DNA of 64,000 nucleotides from Vibrio neonatus (GTDB taxonomy: Bacteria; Pseudomonadota; Gammaproteobacteria; Enterobacterales; Vibrionaceae), in contig NZ_AP024885.1 of NCBI RefSeq assembly GCF_024346975.1, forward strand, positions 1,984,001-2,048,000. Direction: 5' to 3'. This document shows, piece by piece, positions 48,809 to 59,227 of this stretch (position 1 is its first letter; each line of letters begins with the position of its first letter). The position numbers and the translations under genes were made by a program. Below the pieces are notes generated by a model. That model ran no database searches. It was not told the origin of the DNA and worked only from the letters and a program-made list of their open reading frames with translations.

Positions 48809-50257
48809 TTAAGGGCGATACACCTTCACGTTATTAAAGCCTTGCTCTTGCAGATACAATGCTTGCAAACGGCTCATTACGCCTCGATCACAATATAACA
48901 AGTAAGTTTTCGATTGATCTAAATCGCCAAACTTAGTGGCTAACTTATAGAAAGGAATGTGTTGAATATCGACATTGTCAATTTCTAGAGGTTTGTCTTC
49001 TTCTTCGTCAGGACTGCGGATATCAAGTACAACAGCCTGCTCTTGAACAGCGTTCACTTGTTCCACTTCTGGCGCTTGCTCTAGACTCTCTTTTTCAATA
49101 TCTCTGATATCCATAACGCGCGCTTCGCTGACCACTTTTTCAAGTACAGAGAAATCAAATTTCTCTTCTTCAGCTTCTAGCTTGCTTTTCACTGCTTTCA
49201 CAGTTGGACGACGAGAAATAACGCCACAGTATTCTGGCATTACTTTGGCAAAATCTTCGGTACCGATAATGCGAGACAAGTCGATGATGTCTTCTTTATC
49301 CCAGTTAATTAGCGGACGTAAAATTAAAGAATCGGTCACGCCATCAATATGACGTAAGTTAGTCAGGGTTTGGCTAGATACTTGACCTAGTGCTTCACCA
49401 GTAACCAAAGCTTCAATTTTAAAACGATCGGCAATCATGCCACCAGCACGCATAAACATGCGTTTTAGGATAACGCCCATTTGTCCGTCTTCAACGTTTT
49501 CTAGGATTTCCGCTACCACAGGTTCAAAATCAACCGCAATGAACTTCACTTTTGCCGAAGAACCGTATTTGTTCCACAGGTAGTGAGCTACTTGCTTAAC
49601 GCCGATTTCGTGCGCAGGACCGCCCAAATTAAAGAAACAGAAATGCGTTTTAGAACCACGTTTGATGTGCAGATAGCTAGACACACCAGAGTCGAATCCA
49701 CCAGAGATCAAGCTCAGTACATCTTCTTGCGTTCCTAGAGGGAAACCGCCAAGGCCTTTATGACGCGCCAATACTTGGTTTAGTTTGTCACCCGCCACTT
49801 CGATGTTAACCGTCACTTCAGGGCGAGTTAGCTTAACCTTGGCACTGGCAACCGCTTGGTTTAAACCACCGCCAACATAACGCTCTAACTCTATTGAGCT
49901 AAAGTCATGCTTACCGCGACGCTTAGCACGAACAGAGAAAGTTTTACCTTCAATTCGGCTTGCGCTTAGCTCAAGTACTTGCTCGTAGATGTTATGCATA
50001 TCAGTAAAGTCTGTTTGCTTAACTTCTAAAGAGTGATGAATACCTGGAGTGCGAGTCAAAATCTCGAGCACTTGTGGGTAAAACTCATCGCTCTCAGCAG
50101 AAACCTCAATATGATCTCTACGATTGAATACCGCCACTGATTCTGTGCGACGTTGGATGATAATCCTTAGATTGCACTCCAAAATACGTGTAAAGCGCTT
50201 CCTTACTGATTCGCTTTTTACAAAAATTTCTGGATGTGGTTTTACGATAAACTTCAT
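48809..50257 (-). CDS. thiI: tRNA sulfurtransferase / thiamine synthesis protein ThiI
   Basis: Makes 4-thiouridine at position 8 of tRNA and relays sulfur to ThiS for thiamine. An N-terminal ferredoxin-like plus THUMP part ([14 protein letters not shown]...) is followed by a PP-loop [14 protein letters not shown]-terminal rhodanese domain carries the persulfide cysteine in YCDRGVMSR. The ATG at 50257 gives 482 residues, identical to E. coli; an upstream in-frame GTG at 50269 is less likely. No thiamine riboswitch is visible upstream. Confidence 0.96.
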   Translation of the reverse strand: MKFIVKPHPEIFVKSESVRKRFTRILECNLRIIIQRRTESVAVFNRRDHIEVSAESDEFYPQVLEILTRTPGIHHSLEVKQTDFTDMHNIYEQVLELSASRIEGKTFSVRAKRRGKHDFSSIELERYVGGGLNQAVASAKVKLTRPEVTVNIEVAGDKLNQVLARHKGLGGFPLGTQEDVLSLISGGFDSGVSSYLHIKRGSKTHFCFFNLGGPAHEIGVKQVAHYLWNKYGSSAKVKFIAVDFEPVVAEILENVEDGQMGVILKRMFMRAGGMIADRFKIEALVTGEALGQVSSQTLTNLRHIDGVTDSLILRPLINWDKEDIIDLSRIIGTEDFAKVMPEYCGVISRRPTVKAVKSKLEAEEEKFDFSVLEKVVSEARVMDIRDIEKESLEQAPEVEQVNAVQEQAVVLDIRSPDEEEDKPLEIDNVDIQHIPFYKLATKFGDLDQSKTYLLYCDRGVMSRLQALYLQEQGFNNVKVYRP

Positions 50258-50511
50258 AGATAATTTCACTTCTGATTAGTCAATGACTCGAGTCTAGCCT
50301 AAATTATTTTGCCAATTGGCACAGCGTACACAATTGAGGGCGACGAATTATATACTATTTATAGCCGAGTAAAAATAAAACAATATGATAGGCTGTTCAT
50401 TTATCTAGCAACAAATGAACTAAAGTTAGTGATAAAGCAGGATTTTTAACTGCTAAAATTGACCATAACCCTTGGCTGAGTTACCTTTCCCAGATCCTAG
50501 TGTAGAAAAGA

Positions 50512-50772
50512 ATGACCATGGCGACCAAAAAACCAGAAAATATGAGTTTTGAAGAGTCTCTTAAAGAGCTCGACAACATAGTAAATCAGCTTGAACAAGG
50601 TGATCTAGAACTTGATTCTGCACTGAAAAATTTCGAACGAGGCATTGCTCTTGCTCGTGCAGGACAATCTAAATTAGACCAAGCAGAACAACGCGTTTCA
50701 ATTTTGATGGAAAATCAAGTAGAAGCAACTCCTCAGGATTTCAAACTTGAATCTGGCGATGACTCTTTTTAA
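50512..50772 (+). CDS. xseB: Exodeoxyribonuclease VII small subunit
   Basis: Small subunit of exonuclease VII, which degrades single-stranded DNA. It has 86 residues from ATG 50512 (or 84 from ATG 50518; E. coli 80). The helical core SFEESLKELDNIVNQLEQGDLELD followed by ALKNFERGIALARAGQ is diagnostic. Its 3' end overlaps the ispA start by 14 bases in another frame, so translation is coupled. The xseB-ispA-dxs order is conserved in gamma-proteobacteria. Confidence 0.95.
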   Translation: MTMATKKPENMSFEESLKELDNIVNQLEQGDLELDSALKNFERGIALARAGQSKLDQAEQRVSILMENQVEATPQDFKLESGDDSF

Positions 50773-51652
50773 ACAACAGCTCGAACAATATCAAACCCGC
50801 AATAACCAACAATTAGAAACTTGGTTAAACTCATTGCAGGCGCAAGATAACAGCCTAATTAAAGCGATGCGCTATGGACTCCTACTGGGAGGCAAACGCG
50901 CCAGACCTTTTTTGGTCTACGCTACTGGCGCTGTGTTTGGTATCGATAATCCCTCTTTGGATACGCCGGCATCGGCGATTGAGTGCATTCATGCCTATTC
51001 ACTCATTCATGACGATTTGCCTGCGATGGACGACGATGAATTACGTCGCGGACAAGCCACTTGCCATATTGAATTTGATGAAGCCACCGCGATTCTTGCT
51101 GGTGATGCCTTACAAACACTCGCTTTTACTATTTTAGCGGAAGGGACTCTTGCCCCGCAGGCTGAGAGCCATCGCATAAAAATGGTGCAAAGTTTAGCCA
51201 GTGCCTCTGGCGCATCTGGCATGTGTTTAGGTCAATCTTTGGATCTTGAAGCAGAGAATAGCCAAGTTTCCCTTAAAGAATTGAAGGTTATTCATCGCAA
51301 CAAAACCGGAGCTTTGATAAAATCAGCGATTCAACTTGGTGCTTTAGCGGCAGGTGAAGCAGGTATTGAACAGCTTCCACGCCTTAATAAATTTGCAGAA
51401 AAGATCGGGCTCGCTTTCCAAGTTCAAGATGACATATTGGATATTACTAGCGATACTCAAACTCTAGGTAAGCCACAAGGCTCAGATATAGCCTTAAATA
51501 AGTCGACCTACCCATCTCTTCTCGGACTGGAAGGGGCGCAACAAAAAGCAGCCCTGTTGTTAAAAGAAGCTTTGTTAGAATTAGAGAGCATTCCGTACAA
51601 CACCGATCTCCTAGAGCAGTTTGCTCGCTACGTGATCGAACGCAAAAACTAA
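50759..51652 (+). CDS. ispA: Farnesyl diphosphate synthase
   Basis: Condenses isopentenyl diphosphate with DMAPP and GPP to give farnesyl diphosphate, the substrate of UppS and others. The first aspartate-rich motif is in HDDLPAMDDDELRRG and the second in VQDDILDIT. LLGGKRARPFL binds diphosphate. The ATG at 50759, overlapping xseB by 14 bases, gives 297 residues (E. coli 299) and is preferred over the one at 50747. Confidence 0.96.
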   Translation: MTLFKQQLEQYQTRNNQQLETWLNSLQAQDNSLIKAMRYGLLLGGKRARPFLVYATGAVFGIDNPSLDTPASAIECIHAYSLIHDDLPAMDDDELRRGQATCHIEFDEATAILAGDALQTLAFTILAEGTLAPQAESHRIKMVQSLASASGASGMCLGQSLDLEAENSQVSLKELKVIHRNKTGALIKSAIQLGALAAGEAGIEQLPRLNKFAEKIGLAFQVQDDILDITSDTQTLGKPQGSDIALNKSTYPSLLGLEGAQQKAALLLKEALLELESIPYNTDLLEQFARYVIERKN

Positions 51653-51679
51653 CTTATTAACTTATCAGCGCGAATACTT

Positions 51680-53548
51680 ATGACACTTGATATATCAAAA
51701 TACCCTACATTGGCATTAGCCAACACGCCTGATGAGTTGCGCTCTCTGCCTAAAGAGACGCTGCCAACACTTTGTGACGAATTACGAACCTATCTATTAA
51801 ACAGCGTTAGCCAATCTAGTGGCCACCTTGCCTCTGGCTTAGGTACTGTTGAGCTGACCGTGGCTTTGCACTACGTCTACCAAACCCCTTTTGATCAACT
51901 GTTGTGGGATGTAGGGCATCAAGCTTATCCGCACAAAATCTTAACGGGTCGTCGTGAACAAATGTCGACGATTCGCCAAAAAGATGGGCTACACCCATTT
52001 CCTTGGCGCGATGAAAGTGAATATGACGTCCTTTCTGTAGGGCACTCATCTACCTCAATTAGTGCAGCATTAGGCATTGCCATTGGCGCGCAAAAAGAAG
52101 CTAAGAACCGCAAAGTAGTCAGCGTTATCGGTGATGGTGCAATTACCGCTGGTATGGCGTTTGAAGCCATGAACCACGCCGGAGATATTCATCCTGACAT
52201 GTTAGTGGTGCTCAACGACAACGAAATGTCTATTTCAGAGAACGTAGGCGCACTCAATAATCACCTTGCGCAAGTACTATCAGGTAGCCTTTACACCTCC
52301 ATTCGAGAAGGGGGCAAAAAGGTCTTATCTGGCGTTCCGCCGATTAAAGAATTAGTGCGACGCACCGAAGAACACCTAAAAGGCATGGTTGTCCCTGGCA
52401 CCATGTTTGAAGAGCTAGGCTTTAATTACATTGGGCCAGTTGATGGTCACGATGTGCTTGAGCTGGTTAAAACGTTAAAGAATATGCGCCACCTAAAAGG
52501 GCCGCAATTTCTGCATATAATGACCAAAAAAGGCAAAGGCTACGAGCCGGCTGAAAAAGATCCTATTGGTTATCATGGCGTACCTAAGTTTGATCCCGCC
52601 GAAAGCTCACTGCCAAAAAGCAAAGGGGGCAAACCAAGCTTTTCTAAAGTATTTGGTGACTTCTTATGTGATATGGCGGCCAATGACCCTAAACTAATGG
52701 CAATCACACCTGCCATGCGTGAAGGCTCTGGTATGGTGCGTTTTTCTAAACAGTTCCCTGAACAATATTTTGATGTGGCTATTGCCGAGCAGCACGCGGT
52801 TACTCTCGCGACAGGCTTGGCTATTTCTGGCAACAAACCGATTGTGGCAATCTACTCGACCTTTTTACAGCGTGGCTACGACCAACTGATTCACGATGTG
52901 GCTATCATGGATTTGCCTGTGTTATTTGCTATCGACCGCGCAGGGTTGGTTGGCGCTGATGGTCAAACTCACCAAGGTGCGTTCGACCTTAGCTTTATGC
53001 GTTGTATTCCTAATATGACCATTATGGCGCCAAGTGATGAAAACGAATGTCGTCAAATGCTCTACACAGGTCATCAACATACTGGACCTGCTGCGGTTCG
53101 TTACCCTCGTGGTAATGGTATCGGCGCTGAGATTCAATCGAAATTTACCGCCCTTGAAATAGGCAAAGGTCGCACCGTTCGTCACGGTAACGGCAAAGTG
53201 GCTATTTTAAGCTTTGGTACTTTCCTCGACAACGCAATGCAAGCCGCAGAGCATCTTGATGCCACAGTGGCCGATATGCGCTTTGTGAAGCCTCTGGATG
53301 AAGCATTAATTCTTGAACTTGCGGATAAGCATGACGTGTTAGTGACGATTGAAGAAAACGTGGTAGCAGGCGGCGCTGGTAGTGGCGTAGTTGAGTTTTT
53401 GATGAGTCAGAAGCAGCTTAAACCTGTATTAAACCTTGGCTTGCCAGATAGTTTTGTCGCGCAAGGGACTCAGCAAGAGATGCATCAAGAGCTAGGTTTG
53501 GATGCGCAAGGCATTCAAGAGAGCATTGAACAGTATTTAGCAAAATAA
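51680..53548 (+). CDS. dxs: 1-deoxy-D-xylulose-5-phosphate synthase
   Basis: Thiamine-diphosphate enzyme that joins pyruvate and glyceraldehyde 3-phosphate; first step of the MEP pathway. It has 622 residues (E. coli 620). The TPP motif is [18 protein letters not shown]; the transketolase pyrimidine region includes [17 protein letters not shown] with the catalytic Glu. [15 protein letters not shown] is a further DXS segment. It lies 27 bases after ispA. A striking palindrome follows its stop codon. Confidence 0.97.
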   Translation: MTLDISKYPTLALANTPDELRSLPKETLPTLCDELRTYLLNSVSQSSGHLASGLGTVELTVALHYVYQTPFDQLLWDVGHQAYPHKILTGRREQMSTIRQKDGLHPFPWRDESEYDVLSVGHSSTSISAALGIAIGAQKEAKNRKVVSVIGDGAITAGMAFEAMNHAGDIHPDMLVVLNDNEMSISENVGALNNHLAQVLSGSLYTSIREGGKKVLSGVPPIKELVRRTEEHLKGMVVPGTMFEELGFNYIGPVDGHDVLELVKTLKNMRHLKGPQFLHIMTKKGKGYEPAEKDPIGYHGVPKFDPAESSLPKSKGGKPSFSKVFGDFLCDMAANDPKLMAITPAMREGSGMVRFSKQFPEQYFDVAIAEQHAVTLATGLAISGNKPIVAIYSTFLQRGYDQLIHDVAIMDLPVLFAIDRAGLVGADGQTHQGAFDLSFMRCIPNMTIMAPSDENECRQMLYTGHQHTGPAAVRYPRGNGIGAEIQSKFTALEIGKGRTVRHGNGKVAILSFGTFLDNAMQAAEHLDATVADMRFVKPLDEALILELADKHDVLVTIEENVVAGGAGSGVVEFLMSQKQLKPVLNLGLPDSFVAQGTQQEMHQELGLDAQGIQESIEQYLAK

Positions 53549-53556
53549 GCGTGTTT

Positions 53557-53585
53557 TAGTCCTAGAGCCATCGGCTCTAGGACTA
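53557..53585. terminator. Perfect 13-base hairpin between convergent dxs and pgpA
   Basis: TAGTCCTAGAGCC (53557-53569) and GGCTCTAGGACTA (53573-53585) with a three-base loop. Neither strand has a true T-run after it; only TTTT precedes it on the plus strand (AAAA on minus). It may end both transcripts or protect mRNA 3' ends. Confidence 0.55.
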
Positions 53586-53608
53586 CTAGTAATTCAAGAA
53601 ATTAACCT

Positions 53609-54112
53609 TTAAATCCAGCCTGCTACAAAACCTAAGATAGCCAAACAAATACCCGCCATCACACCTGCCAGAATATCATCCACCATGATGCCAAAACCGC
53701 CATGCACTTGTTTATCTAAATAGCTAATTGGCCAAGGCTTGATCATGTCAAAAGCGCGGAACAACACAAAACCGGCAATCAACCACTTCCAATCATTGGC
53801 CGCAATACCTAGCAAAGGCACCACGCTCATGGTGATCCAAAAGCCGGCAAATTCATCCCATACGATTGAGCCGTGATCGTGCACGCCCATATCTTTTGAC
53901 GTCACACCACAAATTTTGATCCCCACAATGCAACTGATAATCACGATCACCCAGTAAGCGCTTAAAGGCAGTTGCACTAAAGCGAGATAAAGAGGAATAG
54001 AAGCTAAGGTACCCATAGTGCCTGGAATGATTGGTGACAGTCCACTGCCAAAACCAGTTGCTAATAGATGCCATGGGTTGTCTAGCGAAATTTTATCAAG
54101 GGGGTTGCTCAT
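53609..54112 (-). CDS. pgpA: Phosphatidylglycerophosphatase A
   Basis: Inner-membrane phosphatase converting phosphatidylglycerophosphate to phosphatidylglycerol. It has 167 residues with three or four hydrophobic helices. The family segments are LATGFGSGLSPIIPGTMGTLA, IVWDEFAGFWIT with acidic residues, and FRAFDMIKPWPI followed by HGGFGIMVDDILAGV. It lies 34 bases after thiL, the common pairing. Confidence 0.95.
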   Translation of the reverse strand: MSNPLDKISLDNPWHLLATGFGSGLSPIIPGTMGTLASIPLYLALVQLPLSAYWVIVIISCIVGIKICGVTSKDMGVHDHGSIVWDEFAGFWITMSVVPLLGIAANDWKWLIAGFVLFRAFDMIKPWPISYLDKQVHGGFGIMVDDILAGVMAGICLAILGFVAGWI

Positions 54113-54146
54113 TGAGAGTATCTCTAAGTGGTTATATCAAATAGGT

Positions 54147-55115
54147 TCAAGAACGAAAGTGGTCAAAGCCAGCCACATCATCCTCTAATGCTTGTCCGTT
54201 ATCAAATAAGTGTAAGGTATTGGAGTCAGTGATCTCTCCAATTTCAGTAATCATCACATTATGCAGCTGGGCAGACTGACGCACAGACTCTAGCAGATGT
54301 TGTGGCAAGGTAAAGCAAAGCTCATATTCTTCACCGCTTTTTAGTGCGTATTGCTGGGCGAGGCGCTTATCTTGGGTATATTCGATAAGCTCAGCTGACA
54401 GCGGCAGTTTATCACAGTGTATCTGCGCGCCGACATTAGAGCGTTGCATGATGTGCTGTATATCAGACACAAGCCCATCAGAGATATCAATGCAGCTACT
54501 TGCTTTTCCTCGCAACAGCATACCTAAAGCGACTCTAGAGCTTGCGCAGTAGTGACGACGTTCCAACTCGCTAGCATGGGCACGCTCTCGCTTGCTGGGA
54601 TCTAAAATCACGTCAAGACCGGCATGACTGTCACCAAGATAGCCACTGACCAAGATTTTATCCCCCACTTTTGCGCCAGAACGTAGCAGTGCTAACCCTT
54701 GCGGAATAAAGCCCTGTACCGTTAAGGTGATGCCCAGTGGACCACGAGTTGTATCGCCACCAATTAATTGTAGATCATGTGCGTTAGCTAGCTCAAAGAA
54801 GCCCTCACAAAAGCCCTCAAGCCAAGTTTCGTCTGCTGAGGGTAGAGTGATAGCCATCGACACCCAAGCCGGCTCTGCGCCCATAGCGGCAAGATCGCTA
54901 ATATTGGAAGCTAAGGCTTTATGTCCTACCCATTGCGGGTTGGCGTGTTCAAGAAAATGCGTGCCCGCAATCAAAGAATCTGTACTTACTGCAATATGAG
55001 TATTTTCAGGTGCCTGTAATAAAGCACAATCATCCCCTTGGGAGAGCGCCACATCACTGCGTTTGAGTTGCTGATTGGCAAAATACTTACTGATAAGGTC
55101 AAACTCTCCAGCCAC
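54147..55115 (-). CDS. thiL: Thiamine-monophosphate kinase
   Basis: Phosphorylates thiamine monophosphate to thiamine diphosphate, the cofactor of Dxs encoded 600 bases away. It has 322 residues (E. coli 325). GEFDLISKYFA, the metal-binding QGDDCALL, AVSTDSLIAGTHFL, ASNISDLAAMGA and DISDGLVSD are all family motifs. It is separated from nusB by a terminator, so it may use its own promoter or read-through. Confidence 0.96.
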   Translation of the reverse strand: MAGEFDLISKYFANQQLKRSDVALSQGDDCALLQAPENTHIAVSTDSLIAGTHFLEHANPQWVGHKALASNISDLAAMGAEPAWVSMAITLPSADETWLEGFCEGFFELANAHDLQLIGGDTTRGPLGITLTVQGFIPQGLALLRSGAKVGDKILVSGYLGDSHAGLDVILDPSKRERAHASELERRHYCASSRVALGMLLRGKASSCIDISDGLVSDIQHIMQRSNVGAQIHCDKLPLSAELIEYTQDKRLAQQYALKSGEEYELCFTLPQHLLESVRQSAQLHNVMITEIGEITDSNTLHLFDNGQALEDDVAGFDHFRS

Positions 55116-55135
55116 GTCTTTTCCTTTAAGTTATA

Positions 55136-55165
55136 CAAAAAAAGGCCAGCAGATGCTGACCTTTT
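55136..55165 (-). terminator. Intrinsic terminator of nusB
   Basis: GGCCAGCA (55144-55151) pairs with TGCTGACC (55154-55161) with one G-U. On the minus strand it is followed by seven T. It separates the riboflavin-nusB operon from thiL-pgpA. Confidence 0.83.
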
Positions 55166-55195
55166 CACTATAGAGTTTTCAATAGTCTATTTCGA

Positions 55196-55669
55196 CTATT
55201 TTCTGTTTTTACACAGTGTTGGTGCCGCTTTATCAAGCACACCATTCACGAACTTATAGCTGTCTTCAGCAGCAAATACTTTCGCTAATTCAATCGCTTC
55301 ATTAATTACAACTTTATGAGGTACGTCTTCACGACGAGTCATCTCATAAACGGCTAGACGAAGAAGTGCTAACTCCATCATATCCAAGTCCTGCATAGGA
55401 CGAGAAAGGAATGGACGTAGTTTGCTGTCAAGCTCTTGGTGAGACAGTGCAACACCAGTTAACAGGTCACGGAAGTATGCTACATCTGTTTCTTGTTCGT
55501 TCAGTGCCGGCTCATCAGCTTGGGTTTCTTCTTCCCCGTACTTCCCTGCGGACAAAAACTGTTCTTCTACAGTTGCGATATTCTCTTTAGTGATCTGCCA
55601 AGAATAAATAGCTTGTAGAGCAAATTGACGTGCATTACGACGTGCGGCTGGTTTCACACTGGCCCCCAT
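55196..55669 (-). CDS. nusB: Transcription antitermination factor NusB
   Basis: RNA-binding component of the rRNA antitermination complex, working with NusE/S10 on boxA. It has 157 residues, fully helical. [20 protein letters not shown] is the basic RNA-binding start. LLRLAVYEM and [17 protein letters not shown] are conserved in the family. The start codon overlaps the ribH stop (TAATG), coupling the two. Confidence 0.96.
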   Translation of the reverse strand: MGASVKPAARRNARQFALQAIYSWQITKENIATVEEQFLSAGKYGEEETQADEPALNEQETDVAYFRDLLTGVALSHQELDSKLRPFLSRPMQDLDMMELALLRLAVYEMTRREDVPHKVVINEAIELAKVFAAEDSYKFVNGVLDKAAPTLCKNRK

Positions 55670-56139
55670 TAGGAATCGATTTCAGAAAGAACGTTGATCA
55701 TTTCAAGCGCGCTTAGTGCAGCTTCAGCACCTTTGTTACCTGCTTTGGTTCCAGCACGCTCGATAGCTTGATCTATGGTATCAACGGTCAATACACCAAA
55801 TGCAACTGGTAGACTGTACTCCAGTGACACTTGCGCAAGACCTTTATTACACTCACTACAAACATAGTCAAAATGTGGTGTTCCACCACGGATAACTGAA
55901 CCTAGAGAAACGATAGCATCGTATTTCTCGGTACGAGCAACACGTTGAGCAACTAGGGGTAATTCTACCGCACCAGGGCAACGTACTACTGTTATGTTTT
56001 CTTCTGCAACCTGTCCATGGCGCTTTAAGGTATCGATAGCACCAGACAACAAGCTTTCGTTGATAAAGCTGTTAAAACGCGAAATAACGATCGCAATCTT
56101 AGCGTTGGGTGCTGGAAATCCACCTTCGATGACTTTCAT
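55669..56139 (-). CDS. ribH: 6,7-dimethyl-8-ribityllumazine synthase
   Basis: Penultimate enzyme of riboflavin synthesis; it joins the pyrimidine intermediate with 3,4-dihydroxybutanone phosphate and forms large capsid-like assemblies. It has 156 residues, as in E. coli. [37 protein letters not shown] with the catalytic His nearby, and [16 protein letters not shown] are family segments. It lies 138 bases after the ribB-like gene across a weak hairpin. Confidence 0.97.
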   Translation of the reverse strand: MKVIEGGFPAPNAKIAIVISRFNSFINESLLSGAIDTLKRHGQVAEENITVVRCPGAVELPLVAQRVARTEKYDAIVSLGSVIRGGTPHFDYVCSECNKGLAQVSLEYSLPVAFGVLTVDTIDQAIERAGTKAGNKGAEAALSALEMINVLSEIDS

Positions 56140-56239
56140 AAGTTTTCCTTCAACTATCTCATGAGTGAGAATCGCCGGATTCTAGCACAATTATGTGACT
56201 AGGATCTAATCTCATTTCAGCAAATTCTCTAGTTATTGA

Positions 56240-56267
56240 TTAAACGGGTCAAATTGGCGACCCGTCC
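56240..56267 (-). terminator. Hairpin between ribB-like gene and ribH
   Basis: ACGGGTC (56244-56250) and GACCCGT (56259-56265), followed on the minus strand by TTAATC. The T-run is weak, so termination may be partial. Confidence 0.5.
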
Positions 56268-56277
56268 ATGTTAAATG

Positions 56278-57387
56278 TTATTCACACACATACTCTACAA
56301 CGTCTAAGCCAAAGCCAGACAAAGAGTGGTAACGCTTGTTGCTTGATGACATTAATTTCATCTTGCTTACGCCCATATCGGCAAGAATCTGAGAACCCAC
56401 ACCCACTCGGCGTGATGTGCCCTGCTTCTTAGCCATTGCAGGCGCTTCGCCTTTATCTTGCTGTTCAAAGGCTTTTAATTTGTAGATCAGTTGCTCAGTG
56501 GTTTCTTCGTTACCCAGTACAACCAATACCCCACCTTCGTCACCGATACGTTTCATTGCTTTGTCCAAAGACCAGCTTCTGTCTGAATTACGGTTGGAGT
56601 TAAGAAGATCGGTAAAGGTATCTTGTAAGTGTACACGCACCAAGCAAGCTTCTTCGGAAATGTCACCTTTACGCAGTGCATAGTGAATTTGGTTATCGAT
56701 AGTATCGCGGTAAGTCACCATGTCGAAATCACCAAACTCGGTTGGCATTTTGCACTCAGCAACACGCTCAATGGTCGTTTCGGTATTGTTACGATACTCA
56801 ATCAAATCTGCAATCGTGCCTAGCTTAACGCCATGCTTCTCAGCGAAAATTTCCAGATCAGGACGACGCGCCATTTCACCGTCATCTTTTAAAATTTCAA
56901 CGATAACAGATGCTGGCTCACAGCCTGCTAGACGAGCCAAATCACAACCGGCTTCTGTGTGCCCTGCGCGAGTCAATACACCGCCGTCTTGTGCTGATAG
57001 AGGGAAAATATGACCTGGTTGCACTAGATCCGCCGCTTTAGCATCAGCTGCCACTGCCGCTTGTACCGTTACTGCGCGATCCGCAGCCGAAATACCAGTA
57101 GTCACACCTTCAGCGGCTTCAATAGATACCGTAAATGCGGTTGAATATTGAGCGTTATTGTCTTGAACCATAGGTGGAAGACCTAGGCGAGCACAGCGCT
57201 CTTGAGTCATAGTAAGACAAATAAGACCGCGTCCGTAGGTCGCCATAAAATTAATCGCCTCTGGAGTAATGTGCTCCGCAGCCATGATAAGGTCGCCTTC
57301 GTTTTCACGATCCTCATCATCCATTAGGATAACCATTTTACCTAAGCGAATATCTTCAATAATTTCTTGTGGGGAACTGATAGGCAT
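56278..57387 (-). CDS. ribB: 3,4-dihydroxy-2-butanone-4-phosphate synthase fused to a degenerate GTP cyclohydrolase II-like domain
   Basis: A 369-residue RibBA-like protein. The N-terminal half is a full Rib[56 protein letters not shown] and a conserved SVIVEI segment. The C-terminal part (about 205-369) aligns with GTP cyclohydrolase II, but the three zinc-binding cysteines and their surroundings are gone; after LVRVH comes [12 protein letters not shown] instead of the SECLTGD type. It probably supplies only the butanone phosphate, with GTP cyclohydrolase II made by a separate ribA. Such hybrids are known in proteobacteria (RibBX type). Inside the rib operon after ribE. Confidence 0.92.
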   Translation of the reverse strand: MPISSPQEIIEDIRLGKMVILMDDEDRENEGDLIMAAEHITPEAINFMATYGRGLICLTMTQERCARLGLPPMVQDNNAQYSTAFTVSIEAAEGVTTGISAADRAVTVQAAVAADAKAADLVQPGHIFPLSAQDGGVLTRAGHTEAGCDLARLAGCEPASVIVEILKDDGEMARRPDLEIFAEKHGVKLGTIADLIEYRNNTETTIERVAECKMPTEFGDFDMVTYRDTIDNQIHYALRKGDISEEACLVRVHLQDTFTDLLNSNRNSDRSWSLDKAMKRIGDEGGVLVVLGNEETTEQLIYKLKAFEQQDKGEAPAMAKKQGTSRRVGVGSQILADMGVSKMKLMSSSNKRYHSLSGFGLDVVEYVCE

Positions 57388-57432
57388 CTTTTATTTCCTG
57401 TTATAAGAGTCTGTCACACGCGTCAATGACGC

Positions 57433-58089
57433 CTATGCAAATCCGTTTTGTTGTAAAAATTCCATGGTGATATTAGAGGTCTGTTGCTGCTGCTCTGAAC
57501 CTACTCCAAGCAATCGCTCCATATAACGAGCAAGTACATCAACCTCAAGGTTTACTTTTCTTCCTACCGCAAACTCATCAATAATAGTTTGCTCACTCGT
57601 GTGAGGAACGATAGTCAGTTTAAAGCCATTCTTACGCAGATCGTTGACGGTTAAACTAATACCGTCCACCGTAATTGAGCCTTTTTGAGCGACATAGCGC
57701 TCTAATTCAGAGGGTAATTCAACCCAATATTCCACAGCGCGACCGACCGGAACTCTTTCAACAATAGTCCCAATACCATCGACATGCCCTGAAACAATAT
57801 GTCCGCCAAAACGAGTAGTAGGAAGCATGGCTTTTTCTAGGTTTACCCTGTCGCCAACTTGATACTGGCTAAAACCTGTTTTGGTCAGTGTTTCAACCGA
57901 AAGATCGGCGGTAAACGAGCGCTGATCAAAACGAACCACCGTCAAACAGATACCGTTAGTTGCAATGCTGTCACCTAACTGCACGTCGGACATATCCAAA
58001 AGCCCAGTATCTACGGTAATAGAAATATCTTCGCCCTGATTGGTAATGGCTCTCAGTGTGCCAACAGCTTCGACAATACCGGTAAACAT
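57433..58089 (-). CDS. ribE: Riboflavin synthase alpha subunit
   Basis: Last enzyme of riboflavin synthesis; it dismutates two lumazine molecules to riboflavin. It has 218 residues and two lumazine-binding repeats, the first starting MFTGIVEAVGTL and the second near HIVSGHVDGIGTI. GDSIATNGICLTV and GSITVDGISLTVND are the matching substrate-binding segments. It is called ribC in E. coli. It lies 13 bases after ribD. Confidence 0.96.
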   Translation of the reverse strand: MFTGIVEAVGTLRAITNQGEDISITVDTGLLDMSDVQLGDSIATNGICLTVVRFDQRSFTADLSVETLTKTGFSQYQVGDRVNLEKAMLPTTRFGGHIVSGHVDGIGTIVERVPVGRAVEYWVELPSELERYVAQKGSITVDGISLTVNDLRKNGFKLTIVPHTSEQTIIDEFAVGRKVNLEVDVLARYMERLLGVGSEQQQQTSNITMEFLQQNGFA

Positions 58090-58102
58090 AGTAATTCCTA
58101 CT

Positions 58103-59221
58103 CTATCTTGATGATTTAAACGTAGCGACCAACTTAATATCGGGCCCTACTTGAGTGAGTTGTTCAATATTTAACTCTATCGCCTGATCCATTTCGGTTA
58201 ACCCCAATAGGTTGACCAAACCACGACCATCAGTACCCATAATTTTAGGCGCTAAATAGACGATAAGCTCATCGACTAAGCCTTGCTCGATAAAACTGGC
58301 CGCCAATGTGGCGCCGGCTTCAACCCAGATATGGTTGATATTGTGTTGCGAAGCTAAGTTTGCAAGTAGTTGTGGCAAATCAATTGTTGAATCTGCTGTG
58401 GTTTGCTGTTGCCCGGAGATCACCAGCACTTCACCTGCGCTGTTAAACAAACGCAAATCTTGGGTGAGTTGCTGCTGACGATCTAAAATCACTCGAAGTG
58501 GCTGTCGCAGTTTTTGATCTGAATTATCCGCATCAGAAGGCTCAGTATCTGGATAAATAGAACGCACCTCTTCAGCAAGATCTTCCCAACGAACATTTAG
58601 CGAGGCGTTATCGTCGATCACAGTTTTAGAGGTTGAAAGGATAGCGCCGGCTTGCGCTCGGTATAGCTGTACATCAGCGCGCGCCAAGCTACTGGTAATC
58701 CATTGGCTGTTGCCATTTTGCAATGCCGTTTTACCGTCTAAACTGGCGGCCATTTTTAATTGTACCCATGGCATGCCGCTACGCATTTTTTTCAAAAAAG
58801 GTCGATTAATACGCTCAGCTTCGGCTTCTAAAAGCCCAACTTGCACCTCAACTCCCGCCTCTTTTAACATGGCAATGCCATTGCCCGACACTTCGGGGTT
58901 AGGGTCTTGCATAGCGCAAATAACGCGCGCAACACCGGCATCAATCAAGCCTTTAGCGCAAGGTGGCGTGCGTCCATAATGGGAGCATGGTTCTAAAGTG
59001 ACATACGCAGTAGCACCTTTGGCTTTATCGCCTGCCATGGCTAAGGCATGCACCTCCGCATGAGGACCACCAGCACGAATATGATAGCCTTGCCCAACAA
59101 TGGTCTCGCCTTGTGTGATCACACAGCCAACATTAGGATTAGGGTGCGTAGTAAATCGGCCTTTTTCAGCCAATTTAATCGCCTTTGCCATCATCTGATG
59201 CTCAAATACCGAAAAGTTCAT
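58103..59221 (-). CDS. ribD: Bifunctional pyrimidine deaminase/reductase RibD
   Basis: Deaminates and then reduces the product of GTP cyclohydrolase II in riboflavin synthesis. The N-terminal cytidine-deaminase-like domain has GGPHAEVHAL and LEPCSHYGRTPPC, the zinc-binding His, Glu and Cys residues. The C-terminal dihydrofolate-reductase-like domain begins near WVQLKMAASLDGKTAL. 372 residues (E. coli 367). It starts six bases after nrdR, as in many gamma-proteobacteria. Confidence 0.97.
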   Translation of the reverse strand: MNFSVFEHQMMAKAIKLAEKGRFTTHPNPNVGCVITQGETIVGQGYHIRAGGPHAEVHALAMAGDKAKGATAYVTLEPCSHYGRTPPCAKGLIDAGVARVICAMQDPNPEVSGNGIAMLKEAGVEVQVGLLEAEAERINRPFLKKMRSGMPWVQLKMAASLDGKTALQNGNSQWITSSLARADVQLYRAQAGAILSTSKTVIDDNASLNVRWEDLAEEVRSIYPDTEPSDADNSDQKLRQPLRVILDRQQQLTQDLRLFNSAGEVLVISGQQQTTADSTIDLPQLLANLASQHNINHIWVEAGATLAASFIEQGLVDELIVYLAPKIMGTDGRGLVNLLGLTEMDQAIELNIEQLTQVGPDIKLVATFKSSR

Positions 59222-59227
59222 TGCGCT

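Noticed and set aside
50258..50511. Possible TPP riboswitch upstream of thiI
   Set aside because: I looked for the CTGAGA and ACCTGA-type conserved elements in the thiI/xseB gap and did not see a convincing arrangement.
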